This document shows, piece by piece, positions 8,538-17,092 of a stretch of DNA of 64,000 nucleotides. The position numbers and the translations under genes are program-made. The notes under the pieces were generated by a model. The model saw nothing but the letters and a program-made list of their open reading frames with translations, had not been told where the DNA came from and did not search any database. Numbering within the stretch: the stretch's first letter is position 1; every line of letters begins with the position of its first letter. Source of the DNA: Roseiflexus castenholzii DSM 13941 (GTDB lineage Bacteria > Chloroflexota > Chloroflexia > Chloroflexales > Roseiflexaceae). The stretch spans positions 372,001-436,000 of the forward strand of contig NC_009767.1 in the NCBI RefSeq assembly GCF_000017805.1, written 5' to 3'.

Positions 8538-9751
8538 CTATGAAGACGTTTCCTCCGCTTGGCGAAATCAGCGACGCCCTGGTGATCGAGACATCGCGGG
8601 CTGCGGATGAGCCGGCATGGCTGACGGAGCAGCGCGCAGAAGCGTGGCGCTTCTTCGCCTCGGTTGAACCACCCTACTGGCGTCGCACCGATCTGTCGAA
8701 GTTCAAGCCGGATCAGGTGATCGCGGCTGCCGATACGGCCGCAACCAGTCTCTATCAGGAAGAAGACCTGACGGAGCAGGGAGTGGTGTTGACCACACTG
8801 GCGCAGGCGCTTCATTCCCACGAGACGCTCATCCGGCGGCATCTCGGCGCTGCTATCGAGCCGACGCGCCATAAGTTCCTGGCGCTCAACGCGGCGCTCT
8901 GGAAGGACGGCGTCTTTCTGTATGTGCCGAAGAATGTCAGCGTCGAATTGCCGCTGACGGCAGTCTTCTCGATGCCGATCCCCGGCGGGGCGATTGTTCC
9001 GCGCAACCTGATCATCCTCGATGATGGCGCTAGTGTAACGTTTGTTGAGGAGTATCACTCGATTGCGGCGTCCGATCAGGCATTTGCCGCGCCGGTCACC
9101 GAGATGTTCCTTGGCAATGACTCGACCCTGCGTTTTATTGCGGTGCAAACGTGGGGTGAGGATGTGTACCACATCGGCGCGCAGAAAGCGCGCGTCGGGC
9201 GTGGGGCGGCCATCGAGTGGGCAGCCGTCAATCTTGGCGCGCGCGTCCAGCATATCGAGGCGGAAACCGCGCTCGAAGGGGATGGGTCGCGCGTCGAGTG
9301 GGTGGCGGCGACGTTCGCCGGTGATCATCAGAATCTGCTGACGGCGCCATGGCTCCGCCATATCGGCGCGAAAACTGAAGCGCATATGGACTTTAAGACC
9401 GTCGTCAAGGATCAGAGTTACACAACCTTCGACGGGATGATCAAGATCGAACATCAGAGCCGCGCAACGGTCTCGCGTCTCGAGGAGCATGCACTGCACC
9501 TCTCGCCAAAGGCGCGCAGCGACTCGATCCCTGGGCTGATGATCGATACGAACGACGTCGCCAGGGCGGGGCACGCCTCGACCAGCGGCGAGGTGGATGA
9601 GGAGCAGTTGTTCTATATGCGCTCGCGCGGCATTCCGCGTGATGAAGCCATCCATCTGATTGTGATGGGGTTCTTCGAGCCGGTGCTCGACCGCATTCCC
9701 AACGATGCGCTGCGCCAGCGCATTGCAGAGATGATCGAGGCAAAGATTTGA
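8534..9751 (+). CDS. sufD: SufD, Fe-S cluster assembly scaffold subunit
   Basis: A 405-residue beta-helix scaffold of the SufB/SufD family. Its N-terminus (WLTEQRAEAWRFFASV) and its position between sufC and sufS match SufD. The C-terminal part (GHASTSGEVDEEQLFYMRSR) is the conserved family end shared with SufB. It forms the SufBC2D complex that builds [4Fe-4S] clusters. The start is GTG 8534, overlapping the sufC stop, or ATG 8540 two codons later; overlap coupling makes either plausible. SufD is distinguished from SufB by length (405 versus 471 aa here). Confidence 0.92.
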   Translation: MTMKTFPPLGEISDALVIETSRAADEPAWLTEQRAEAWRFFASVEPPYWRRTDLSKFKPDQVIAAADTAATSLYQEEDLTEQGVVLTTLAQALHSHETLIRRHLGAAIEPTRHKFLALNAALWKDGVFLYVPKNVSVELPLTAVFSMPIPGGAIVPRNLIILDDGASVTFVEEYHSIAASDQAFAAPVTEMFLGNDSTLRFIAVQTWGEDVYHIGAQKARVGRGAAIEWAAVNLGARVQHIEAETALEGDGSRVEWVAATFAGDHQNLLTAPWLRHIGAKTEAHMDFKTVVKDQSYTTFDGMIKIEHQSRATVSRLEEHALHLSPKARSDSIPGLMIDTNDVARAGHASTSGEVDEEQLFYMRSRGIPRDEAIHLIVMGFFEPVLDRIPNDALRQRIAEMIEAKI

Positions 9752-9821
9752 TGTCCGATGGCGTGGAACGGTGCATCACACCCGATGCGCCGTTGCCGCT
9801 TTTGCGTGTGCAGGTGCGCTC

Positions 9822-11066
9822 ATGACTGCAAGCGCCGCTCTGAGCCTGTTCGATATCGTCGCACTGCGGCGGGAGTTCCCGATTCTCAATCAGTCGGTGA
9901 ATGGTAAGACGCTGGCGTTTCTCGATAGCGCTGCGTCGTCGCAAAAGCCGCGCCGTGTGATCGATTGCCTCGAGGAGTATTATCGGCGCTACAACGCGAA
10001 TGTGCATCGTGGCATTTACCGCCTGAGCGAAGAGGCGACGTTTGCCTTCGAGCGGGCGCGCGGCAAGGTGGCGCGTTTCATCAATGCTCGCAGCCAGCGC
10101 GAGATCGTCTTTGTGCGGAATACGACTGAGGCGATCAATCTGGTGGCGCGCAGTTGGGGTGATGCAAACCTGCGCGCGGGGGATCGTATTCTGCTCAGTA
10201 TCATGGAGCACCACTCGAACCTGGTGCCCTGGCAGATGCTGGCGCAGCGTACCGGCGCGCAACTGGAGTTCCTGCCGATCGATGGCGAAGGTCGCCTGGC
10301 GCTCGACCATCTGGACGCGCAACTCGCAGGGGTGCGCCTGGTGGCGATTACGCAGCAGTCGAATGTGTTGGGAACGATCAATCCGGTGGCGGAGATTGCA
10401 CGGCGCGCGCACGCTTGCGGCGCGCTCGTGCTGGTGGACGGCGCGCAGAGCGTACCGCATATGCCAGTGGACGTGCAGGCGCTCGATATCGATTTCCTGG
10501 CGTTCAGCGGGCATAAAATGTGCGCTCCGACCGGCATCGGCGTGCTGTGGGGGCGGCGTGCAATCCTGGAGCAGATGCCGCCGTTCCTTGGCGGCGGTTC
10601 GATGATCAGGGTGGTGGGGCTGCACGAATCGACATACGCCGACGTTCCGGCGCGCTTCGAGGCGGGAACGCCGGCGATTGCCGAGGCGATTGCGCTCGGT
10701 GAGGCGGTTGATTTTCTGCAAGAGATCGGCATGGATCGAATCTCCGCCCACGAGCGCGAATTGCTGGGGTATGCGCTTGAACGCCTGAGCGAAGTCGAAG
10801 GGCTGCGGGTGTATGGTCCGACAACGACCGAGATGCGCGGCGGCGCGGTGAGTTTCACGCTCGACGGCGTGCATCCGCACGATGTTGCGGCAGTGCTCGA
10901 CAGTGAGGGGATTGCAGTGCGCGCCGGGCATCACTGTGCGCAACCGTTGCACGCGCACTACGATATTCCTGCTACTACGCGCGCATCGTTCTATCTGTAC
11001 AACATTCCAGAAGAGGTTGATCGACTGGTTGCCGCGCTGCACAAGGCGCGCACCCTGTTCGGGTGA
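9822..11066 (+). CDS. sufS: SufS-type cysteine desulfurase
   Basis: A 414-residue PLP enzyme that releases sulfur from cysteine as a persulfide and passes it to SufU or SufE. The PLP lysine lies in FSGHKMCAPTG and the persulfide cysteine in RAGHHCAQPL, the class II (SufS/CsdA) arrangement. NANVHRGIYRLSEEAT is the conserved N-terminal motif. The frame is open from 9771, but ATG 9822 gives a family-like N-terminus (about ten residues before LFDIVALRREFPIL). The stop overlaps the next gene (TGATG), implying coupled translation with sufU. Confidence 0.95.
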   Translation: MTASAALSLFDIVALRREFPILNQSVNGKTLAFLDSAASSQKPRRVIDCLEEYYRRYNANVHRGIYRLSEEATFAFERARGKVARFINARSQREIVFVRNTTEAINLVARSWGDANLRAGDRILLSIMEHHSNLVPWQMLAQRTGAQLEFLPIDGEGRLALDHLDAQLAGVRLVAITQQSNVLGTINPVAEIARRAHACGALVLVDGAQSVPHMPVDVQALDIDFLAFSGHKMCAPTGIGVLWGRRAILEQMPPFLGGGSMIRVVGLHESTYADVPARFEAGTPAIAEAIALGEAVDFLQEIGMDRISAHERELLGYALERLSEVEGLRVYGPTTTEMRGGAVSFTLDGVHPHDVAAVLDSEGIAVRAGHHCAQPLHAHYDIPATTRASFYLYNIPEEVDRLVAALHKARTLFG

Positions 11067-11470
11067 TGGGAATGGACGATCTCTACCGCGAACTTATTCT
11101 CGAACACTATAAACACCCGCGTCGTCGCGGTCGGCTCGACCATCCCGACGTCAGCGCCGAGGAGCACAATCCCCTGTGCGGCGACCGGGTGCGGATCGAT
11201 CTGCGGATCGAACATGGCGTCATCACCGATGCGCGCTTCGATGGACGCGGTTGCGCGATCAGTCAGGCGTCCGCCTCGATGCTGACCGATGAAATCGTCG
11301 GGATGCCGGTCGAACAGGCGAAGCAGTTCAGCAAAGAACATCTCCTGGCGCTGATCGGCATTCCACTGAGCCATAATCCGGTGCGCATCAAATGTGCGCT
11401 GCTTCCGCTCAAGACGCTCAAGGCAGGGTTGTATGGCGTGGGTCATGCGCCCGATGATGATGAATTGTAA
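11066..11470 (+). CDS. sufU: SufU sulfur-transfer protein (zinc-dependent scaffold family)
   Basis: A 134-residue IscU/SufU-like protein. Ligand positions appear as NPLCGDRV, GRGCAISQASAS and IKCALLPLKTLK, matching the Cys-Asp-Cys-Cys zinc site of SufU; the spacing between the first two cysteines fits SufU rather than IscU. SufU accepts persulfide from SufS. ATG 11066 overlaps the sufS stop; a GTG one codon earlier is also possible. A second paralogue lies at 16688-17092, and a SufE as well, so the cluster encodes three candidate sulfur acceptors. Confidence 0.92.
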   Translation: MGMDDLYRELILEHYKHPRRRGRLDHPDVSAEEHNPLCGDRVRIDLRIEHGVITDARFDGRGCAISQASASMLTDEIVGMPVEQAKQFSKEHLLALIGIPLSHNPVRIKCALLPLKTLKAGLYGVGHAPDDDEL

Positions 11471-11497
11471 CTATCTTTCGGGAGAGGAGTGCAACCA

Positions 11498-12913
11498 ATG
11501 GCTGTCACTGCAACAAATCTGGATTTCGATTATTCGAAGTACGCCTTCCGCAATGAGGAGCGATATATTTTCAAGTCCGACAAGGGCTTGAACGAGAAGG
11601 TCGTTCGTGAGTTATCGGGGATGAAGGGAGAGCCGGAGTGGATGTTGAAGCGCCGGTTGCAGGCGCTCGAAATCTTCCGCAAGAAACCGACGCCGCTGAC
11701 CGGTATGTGGGCGAACCCGGAACTGGCAGAACTGAACTACGACGAGATCCACTACTTCGTGCGCGCCGGCGAGCGACCGCAGACCGATTGGGACGCCGTG
11801 CCGGCCGAGATTAAGCAGACCTTCGAGCGATTGGGCATTCCCGAAGCGGAACGCAAGTTCCTCGCCGGCGTCGGCGCGCAGTATGAGTCGGAGGTCGTCT
11901 ATCACTCGCTGCGCGAGGAGTGGGCGAAGCAGGGGGTCATCTTCCTCGACACCGACACCGGTCTGAAGGAGTACCCGGAAATCTTTAAGAAGTACTTCGG
12001 CACTGTGGTTCCGGCGGCGGACAATAAGTACGCTGCGCTGAACACGGCGGTCTGGTCGGGCGGGTCGTTCGTGTATGTGCCCAAGGGGGTGCATGTCGAT
12101 ATTCCGCTCCAGGCGTATTTCCGCATCAATGCGGAGAATATGGGGCAGTTCGAGCGCACCCTGATCATCGTTGAGGAAGGCGCATCGGTGCATTATATCG
12201 AGGGGTGTACGGCGCCGATCTACAGCACCAACTCGCTGCACTCGGCAGTGGTCGAGATTATTGTGATGAAGGGCGGCAAGTGTCGCTACACAACGATCCA
12301 GAACTGGGCGAACAATATCTTCAATCTGGTGACCAAGCGCGCTATCGCCTACGAAGAGGCAAGTATGGAGTGGGTCGATGGCAATATCGGCTCGCGGCTG
12401 ACGATGAAGTACCCGTCGGTCTACCTGATGGGGCGCGGCGCGCGCGGCGAAGTGCTCTCGGTGGCGTATGCCGGCAAAGGGCAGCACCAGGACGCCGGCG
12501 CCAAAATGGTGCATATCGCGCCCGATACGACCAGCCGTATCACCAATAAGTCGGTCTCGAAGAATGGCGGTAAGACGACGTACCGCGGTCTGGCGAAGGT
12601 CATGCCCGGTGCGACCGGCGCGAAGATCAATGTGAACTGCGACGCGCTCATCCTCGATGAGAAGTCGGCGTCCGACACGATCCCGTATATCGAGATCGAG
12701 GAAGACCGCTGCACCCTGGCGCACGAGGCGACCGTCGGGCGCATCGGCGAGGAGCAACTGTTCTACCTGATGAGCCGCGGCATCGGTGAGGCGGATGCGC
12801 TCTCGATGATTGTGCTCGGCTTCATGGAGCCGTTTACACGCGAATTGCCGATGGAGTACGCTGTCGAACTCAACCGCCTCATTCAACTCGAAATGGAAGG
12901 GTCGGTCGGATAA
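11498..12913 (+). CDS. sufB: SufB, Fe-S cluster assembly scaffold
   Basis: A 471-residue protein, the usual SufB length, with the conserved ALNTAVWSGGSFVYVPKGV, VHYIEGCTAPIYSTNSLHSA and EDRCTLAHEATVGRIGEEQL blocks. It assembles nascent clusters with SufC and SufD using ATP and SufS-derived sulfur. GGAGAGG at 11481-11487 is well spaced for ATG 11498, so the in-frame GTG 11489 is rejected. It is the last gene of the sufR-C-D-S-U-B unit and is followed by a strong hairpin terminator at 12992. Confidence 0.96.
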   Translation: MAVTATNLDFDYSKYAFRNEERYIFKSDKGLNEKVVRELSGMKGEPEWMLKRRLQALEIFRKKPTPLTGMWANPELAELNYDEIHYFVRAGERPQTDWDAVPAEIKQTFERLGIPEAERKFLAGVGAQYESEVVYHSLREEWAKQGVIFLDTDTGLKEYPEIFKKYFGTVVPAADNKYAALNTAVWSGGSFVYVPKGVHVDIPLQAYFRINAENMGQFERTLIIVEEGASVHYIEGCTAPIYSTNSLHSAVVEIIVMKGGKCRYTTIQNWANNIFNLVTKRAIAYEEASMEWVDGNIGSRLTMKYPSVYLMGRGARGEVLSVAYAGKGQHQDAGAKMVHIAPDTTSRITNKSVSKNGGKTTYRGLAKVMPGATGAKINVNCDALILDEKSASDTIPYIEIEEDRCTLAHEATVGRIGEEQLFYLMSRGIGEADALSMIVLGFMEPFTRELPMEYAVELNRLIQLEMEGSVG

Positions 12914-12991
12914 GAGACGAAATGGCATCGCTCAGGAGAGTGACAGAACGAAAGAGCGACTGTCGCGTCTCAGCGCCGCTTGACATCTTTG

Positions 12992-13028
12992 CCCTCTCTC
13001 CGGCGCCGAACTGGAGAGAGGGCGTTTT
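12992..13028 (+). terminator. Rho-independent terminator of the suf operon
   Basis: CCCTCTCTCC and GGAGAGAGGG form a perfect 10-bp stem around an 11-nt loop, followed by CGTTTTGC. It is 78 bp after the sufB stop. The remaining intergenic sequence to 13265 shows no accepted gene; its short minus-strand frames have no recognisable domain. Confidence 0.8.
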
Positions 13029-13265
13029 GCTAGCATGATAGTATGATGATCAAACCGCACTGTGCGAGATGTAGGTTTTCCTGAAAACTGGTGCGTTTCG
13101 CAAGGTAGGTGAAGCGTCGACCGTCACGCCCCCTCTATCGTTCCCGGTCCAATCAGGTTGACCTTGTAACGGTCGACTACACACGCGACTGCGGCAACCC
13201 AATTGCCGGCAGCAGTGGCGCCGGAGAGGTGCATCGATAACCGGTGACATCGATGTAGAGAAGAC

Positions 13266-13994
13266 TCAGGATCGCATCCAGCACAGGAACCGCTCGTTGC
13301 CGACTGACGACATAGCGGCGATGACGGCGCGGTTGTCGAACCCCGGCAACTCCTGGAGACGGGCGAGCAGCGAGTCCGACCCACTTGCCGACTGCGGGAT
13401 CAGCAGCGGTGGACCGTCCCCGTGCAGCCTCCAGAACACATCTTCGGCAAACGGTCCGCTATCGGTCGTGATGACTTCGACGGTTCGGAGATCCGCCCAC
13501 TCGACGCGCTGAGACGTACCGTCGGGTGAAGCGTAGGTGACCCCGGCTGCATCGAGCGCGATCGCACCTCCACGCATCCCCCCCAACGCAGAACGATCCG
13601 GTTCAGCCACAAGGTCCGAGGAGCAAAGCGACGAGTGCGCCGTCGGCTGGAACGACCGGTCAGGCATCACGGCTTCATTCTGCTCTTCATTGCCTGATCC
13701 TTCCCTGTCGGGAGAACACATGAAAGCGCATCGTTCCCTGGCATAGTCCCACGCTGAGAATAAGACGCCAGAAAACCCCTCTGCGATGATGTACGGCTCT
13801 TCCCCAAAGTTCACGTAGTGCTGATAGAGGTCTGCCGCACTCATTGCTGGGGTGTAGGCTGATTCCAGGCACTCGTCGACGATTTGCTTCGCTGCCGCTA
13901 TGGCGGCTTCGAGTCCATCGAAGGTTCCATACTCGTAGTTCTCACGCTCGTCCATGAAGCGAACGTTGTCTGCGACGATAACTCTGAACGGCAT
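13266..13994 (-). CDS. Hypothetical two-part protein
   Basis: A 242-residue protein of unknown function. The N-terminal ~100 residues (FRVIVADNVRFMDERENYEY, then YQHYVNFGEEPYIIAEGF) look like one compact alpha/beta unit. After a polar linker (about 100-130), the C-terminal ~105 residues (VEWADLRTVEVITTDSGPFA, then EDVFWRLHG and LQELPGFDNRAVIAAM) read as a second unit. That second motif set recurs, from memory, as a standalone small protein in many bacteria, so the gene looks like a fusion; no function is assigned. It has no signal peptide or membrane segment. The start ATG 13994 lies about 35 bp from a divergent inverted-repeat element. Confidence 0.7.
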   Translation of the reverse strand: MPFRVIVADNVRFMDERENYEYGTFDGLEAAIAAAKQIVDECLESAYTPAMSAADLYQHYVNFGEEPYIIAEGFSGVLFSAWDYARERCAFMCSPDREGSGNEEQNEAVMPDRSFQPTAHSSLCSSDLVAEPDRSALGGMRGGAIALDAAGVTYASPDGTSQRVEWADLRTVEVITTDSGPFAEDVFWRLHGDGPPLLIPQSASGSDSLLARLQELPGFDNRAVIAAMSSVGNERFLCWMRS

Positions 13995-14028
13995 GGCATG
14001 TCTTCCCGGCGCTACTCAGTGTTGCGTA

Positions 14029-14178
14029 ATACCAATGACGATTGACGATGCCGCATGCTGGTCATGCCGCGCGCAGCGACGGGTCATGCCGCGCGCAGCG
14101 AGGAATCTGCGCGGGTCGCGCACGACCCCTCGCGCGGCTCGGGGTGACCATGCCGGATGTTCACACGTAATTGGGTAT
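14029..14178 (-). repeat. Inverted-repeat element, copy 4 (opposite orientation)
   Basis: Begins ATACCAATGACGATTGACGA and ends ATTGGGTAT; the GAGGAATCTGCGCGGGTCGC and GGTGACCATGCCGGATGTTC segments are the reverse complement of the core of the other copies. CATGCCGCGCGCAGCGA is duplicated within it. The rest of the gap to 14384 contains no gene; TACAAT at 14332-14337 may be a -10 element for the next gene. Confidence 0.78.
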
Positions 14179-14384
14179 ACCATGATACCATGATACCGTG
14201 ATTGATGACCTTGAGTTGCGCCTGCTGATCATCCCGCTCAAACTCCACGCCATACACCCGTCACCCGCGAGCACCTTCCGCACCCTGCCCCTCACTCCTG
14301 ATCTGGCGCTCCACTGGTCATAACGACGTGGTACAATAGTACCGTTGTTACTACCGGTCATCGCTCGTTGGAGGTGCTGCACTC

Positions 14385-14795
14385 ATGCAACCGATAGCCC
14401 TAACCCCCGAACTCGTCGCCCGCGCAGGCAAACATATTGCAGCAGCGCTGCGCCGCAATCCCGGGATCGATGCGGCTGCGCTCTGCGCATTGAACGGTCA
14501 GGTGCTGTGGGCAAGCGATCCGGCATTCGAACGCGCTGCGCCTTCCATCGCCCGAATTGGCATTATGTCGCTCAAGTTGTGGGTCAAGGTGCGCTCAGGC
14601 AGACTGGATCGGATAGGTCTGGTGACGGGGCAGGGCACGGTTGACATCATTTTCGTCCCTCCCATTGCGTCGGTGCTGGTCGCCAGCGGGCGCGACGCCG
14701 GAACCGGATGGCTGGAGAATGAGCCACTGGCGCTCCTCGAAGCGCTCGGTCTGCCAGCTCGCTCTCCTCTCGTCTCGCCCAATGGACGCCCATAA
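14385..14795 (+). CDS. Hypothetical protein, possible Roadblock/LC7-like fold
   Basis: A 136-residue soluble protein. GGAGG at 14370-14374 supports ATG 14385. The central part (SLKLWVKVRSGRLDRIGLVT, then GTVDIIFVPPIASVLVASGR) resembles the alternating strands of small Roadblock/LC7 regulatory proteins, but the similarity is weak and by eye only. The N-terminal helix and DAAALCALNGQVLWAS could be the family's first strand (sensing-like loop). No enzymatic motif, signal peptide or membrane helix is seen. It is monocistronic and precedes the Rieske gene by about 170 bp. Confidence 0.6.
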   Translation: MQPIALTPELVARAGKHIAAALRRNPGIDAAALCALNGQVLWASDPAFERAAPSIARIGIMSLKLWVKVRSGRLDRIGLVTGQGTVDIIFVPPIASVLVASGRDAGTGWLENEPLALLEALGLPARSPLVSPNGRP

Positions 14796-14967
14796 CCCGC
14801 AGTTCCGTTCCGGCATCCTTACGTCAAAGCGCTCTTCCATTGGACGGGGAGATGCTCCGCAGCACGCGACGGTTCACAACGACGCCCACTATTCGGAGAT
14901 GCTCGCAGTGCGCTTCTGACACCGGGATACCTGATACACTGTGCTGTTTGCTGAGGATCTCACCATC

Positions 14968-15285
14968 ATGGCTGATTTTGTTCGACTTGCAACCATCCAC
15001 GACCTGCCCGACGGGGGTATGCGCGCGGTTGAGTACAATGGACGGCGCATTGCGCTGTTTCGCGCCGGTGAAACCATTTATGCCACCGATGACATCTGTT
15101 CGCACGACTATGCGGAGTTGAGCGACGGGTTCTTCGATCCCGACGATTGTACGGTCGAGTGCCCGTTGCACGGCTCGCGCTTCGATGTGCGCACCGGACG
15201 CCCGCTGACCCTCCCGGCAGTGATGCCCATCGAGGTCTTCGAGGTGCAGCGCCAGGGTGATGATGTATTGGTGCGGATCGGTTAG
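14968..15285 (+). CDS. Rieske [2Fe-2S] ferredoxin
   Basis: A 105-residue small Rieske protein. The two ligand boxes are CSHDYAELSDG (Cys, His) and CPLHGSRFD (Cys, His), as in the ferredoxin components of non-haem dioxygenases or nitrite-reductase-type small subunits. No membrane anchor is present, so it is a soluble electron carrier. GAGGA at 14953-14957 sits 10 nt before ATG 14968. Its neighbours (suf genes, sulfurtransferase, SufE) suggest it belongs to the Fe-S/sulfur block; its redox partner is unknown. Confidence 0.92.
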   Translation: MADFVRLATIHDLPDGGMRAVEYNGRRIALFRAGETIYATDDICSHDYAELSDGFFDPDDCTVECPLHGSRFDVRTGRPLTLPAVMPIEVFEVQRQGDDVLVRIG

Positions 15286-15298
15286 GCGGTTGCGCTGC

Positions 15299-15327
15299 TT
15301 GACTCTTTCCCTCCCCAGACGTACAAT
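15299..15327 (+). promoter_or_regulatory. Sigma-70 promoter before the sulfurtransferase-sufE-cysM unit
   Basis: TTGACT at 15299-15304 and TACAAT at 15322-15327 are 17 bp apart. The promoter stands 52 bp before the sulfurtransferase ATG and may drive the tightly packed genes down to 18038. Confidence 0.7.
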
Positions 15328-15379
15328 ATAGTTGAATAAATTGAGCGGTCTACTTCAGAATAGCACAGGGGAGGTCCTG

Positions 15380-16225
15380 ATGAGTGGCTATGCTCACCCC
15401 GAGGCGCTGGTCGATACTGCCTGGGTTGCCGATCACCTGAACGACCCGAAGGTGCGGATCGTCGAGTGTGACGAAGATATTCTGCTCTATGATCAGGGGC
15501 ATATTCCCGGCGCCGTCAAGATCGATTGGGTCGGCGAACTCAACGATCCTATCATCCGCGACTATCTGGATCGCGAACGGTTCGAGCGGTTGATGGTCTC
15601 GAAGGGGATCAGCAACGATACAACCGTCGTGTTCTATGGCGACAAGCACAACTGGTGGGCCACCTACGCGCTATGGGTATTCAAGCTGTTTGGTCACGCC
15701 GATGCGCGGATTATGAACGGCGGTCGCGCCAAATGGATCGCCGAAGGGCGTCCGCTGACGCGCGAGGTTCCATCCTACCCGCCAGGTGAGTACCACGCCC
15801 CTGAGCGCAATGATGCCGCTATTCGCGCGTTCCGCGATCAGGTGCTGGCGCATATCCGTCAGCCGGGTACGGCGCTCGTCGATGTGCGCAGTCCGCAGGA
15901 ATACACCGGCGAACGCCTGCATATGCCGGAATATCCGCAGGAGGGTGCGCTGCGCGGCGGGCATATCCCCACAGCGGTCAACATTCCCTGGGCAAGCGCC
16001 GTTCGTGAGGATAGCACCTTCAAGAGCGCCGATGAATTGCGTGAACTGTATGCCGGTAAAGGGATTACGCCGGACAAGGACGTGATCGCGTACTGCCGCA
16101 TTGGCGAACGGTCCAGCCATACCTGGTTCGTGCTGACGTACCTGCTTGGGTATCCGAACGTGCGCAACTACGATGGTAGCTGGACTGAATGGGGCAATGC
16201 GGTTGGTCTGCCAATCGAGAAGTAA
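15380..16225 (+). CDS. Thiosulfate-type sulfurtransferase (tandem rhodanese)
   Basis: A 281-residue protein with two rhodanese domains, about 10-125 and 150-275. The first is the non-catalytic half; the second carries the active-site loop YCRIGERSSHTW, whose CRIGER form resembles thiosulfate sulfurtransferases more than mercaptopyruvate enzymes. It transfers sulfane sulfur to cyanide or biological thiols. GGGGAGG lies 7-13 nt before ATG 15380, so the longer frame from 15332 is not preferred. sufE follows at 4 bp, suggesting a role in supplying persulfide sulfur. Confidence 0.92.
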   Translation: MSGYAHPEALVDTAWVADHLNDPKVRIVECDEDILLYDQGHIPGAVKIDWVGELNDPIIRDYLDRERFERLMVSKGISNDTTVVFYGDKHNWWATYALWVFKLFGHADARIMNGGRAKWIAEGRPLTREVPSYPPGEYHAPERNDAAIRAFRDQVLAHIRQPGTALVDVRSPQEYTGERLHMPEYPQEGALRGGHIPTAVNIPWASAVREDSTFKSADELRELYAGKGITPDKDVIAYCRIGERSSHTWFVLTYLLGYPNVRNYDGSWTEWGNAVGLPIEK

Positions 16226-16229
16226 GCGT

Positions 16230-16688
16230 ATGGCTGTGTCCGACATACCTGCCGGTCTGCCGCCGCGTCTCCGCGCGATTGTCGAGGAGTTCCGCGCGGC
16301 GGACCGGGCGGAGAAACTGGAGTTGCTGCTCGAATACGCCGACCGTCTGCCGCCATTGCCGGAGCGGTGGCGGGATAATCGCGCCGCGATGGAACAGGTC
16401 CATGAATGCGCAACTCCAGTCTATGCCACTGCAGAGTCGCACGAGGGACGTCTGATATTCCATATCGATGTTCCCGAAGAGTCGCCGACTGTGCGCGGAT
16501 ATGCGGCGATCTTGCGCGAAGGGTTGGAAGGCGCCGCGCCAGAGATGGTGCTCGCCATTCCTGGCGATTTCTTCTATGCGATGGGTTTGCAGCATGTGCT
16601 GTCGCCACAGCGTCTGAACGGCATCAGTTACCTGCTCGCATACCTGAAACGGCTCGCCGCGCGCGAACTGGCAAAGCGGAACATGTGA
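16230..16688 (+). CDS. sufE: SufE-family sulfur acceptor
   Basis: A 152-residue SufE protein, which takes persulfide from SufS and stimulates its desulfurase activity. The acceptor cysteine is in VHECATPVY (about residue 64), corresponding to the family loop after the first strand. Typical flanking motifs are LPPLPERWRDN before and AILREGLEGAAPEMVLAIP after it. It lies 4 bp from the rhodanese gene, and its stop overlaps the next ATG (TGATG). SufE and SufU are usually alternatives, so having both in one cluster is unusual. Confidence 0.9.
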   Translation: MAVSDIPAGLPPRLRAIVEEFRAADRAEKLELLLEYADRLPPLPERWRDNRAAMEQVHECATPVYATAESHEGRLIFHIDVPEESPTVRGYAAILREGLEGAAPEMVLAIPGDFFYAMGLQHVLSPQRLNGISYLLAYLKRLAARELAKRNM

Positions 16689-17092
16689 TGGATCGAACGG
16701 CACTCATCGCGCGTCTACTGGATCATTATGAACATCCCCGCAATCGCGGTTCACTGCCAGACGCTGATGTAACGCAAACTGGCGGCATCCCCGATTGTGG
16801 TGATGTGGTGACGGTGTATTTGAAGATTGATCCGCCTGACCGGGTTGTTGCCATATCGTTCGAGGGACAGGGATGCACCATCTCACAGGCAGCGGCGTCC
16901 ATTCTGAGCGAGCGAGTGATCGGTTCGACATTCGCGGAGATCGAGGCGATAACCCTCGATGAGATGATCGATTTCCTCGGTCGTGAGGCGGTCCAAACAC
17001 GTCCACGCTGTGCAACGCTGGCGCTGCGCACGCTGAAGGCGGCGATTGCCGCCTATCGAAGGGGAGCCTATTGTGAGCCGTGTGGCGCTTGA
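16688..17092 (+). CDS. Second SufU/NifU-N-like scaffold protein
   Basis: A 134-residue paralogue of the SufU at 11066. It keeps the ligands PDCGDVV, GQGCTISQAAAS and RPRCATLALRTLK, so the Cys-Asp-Cys-Cys zinc-type site appears complete. LLDHYEHPRNRGSL is the family N-terminal motif. A C-terminal YCEPCGA adds two extra cysteines not seen in the first copy. It is translationally coupled to sufE, and its 3' end overlaps the cysteine-synthase-like gene by 20 bp. It could be a specialised acceptor for the sulfur-carrier pathway downstream; that is inference. Confidence 0.88.
   Translation: MDRTALIARLLDHYEHPRNRGSLPDADVTQTGGIPDCGDVVTVYLKIDPPDRVVAISFEGQGCTISQAAASILSERVIGSTFAEIEAITLDEMIDFLGREAVQTRPRCATLALRTLKAAIAAYRRGAYCEPCGA

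Noticed and set aside
8408..9655. Long minus-strand ORFs opposite the suf genes (also 9441-11042 and 11612-12928)
   Set aside because: Antisense shadows of sufD, sufS and sufB; no domain and no start signals.
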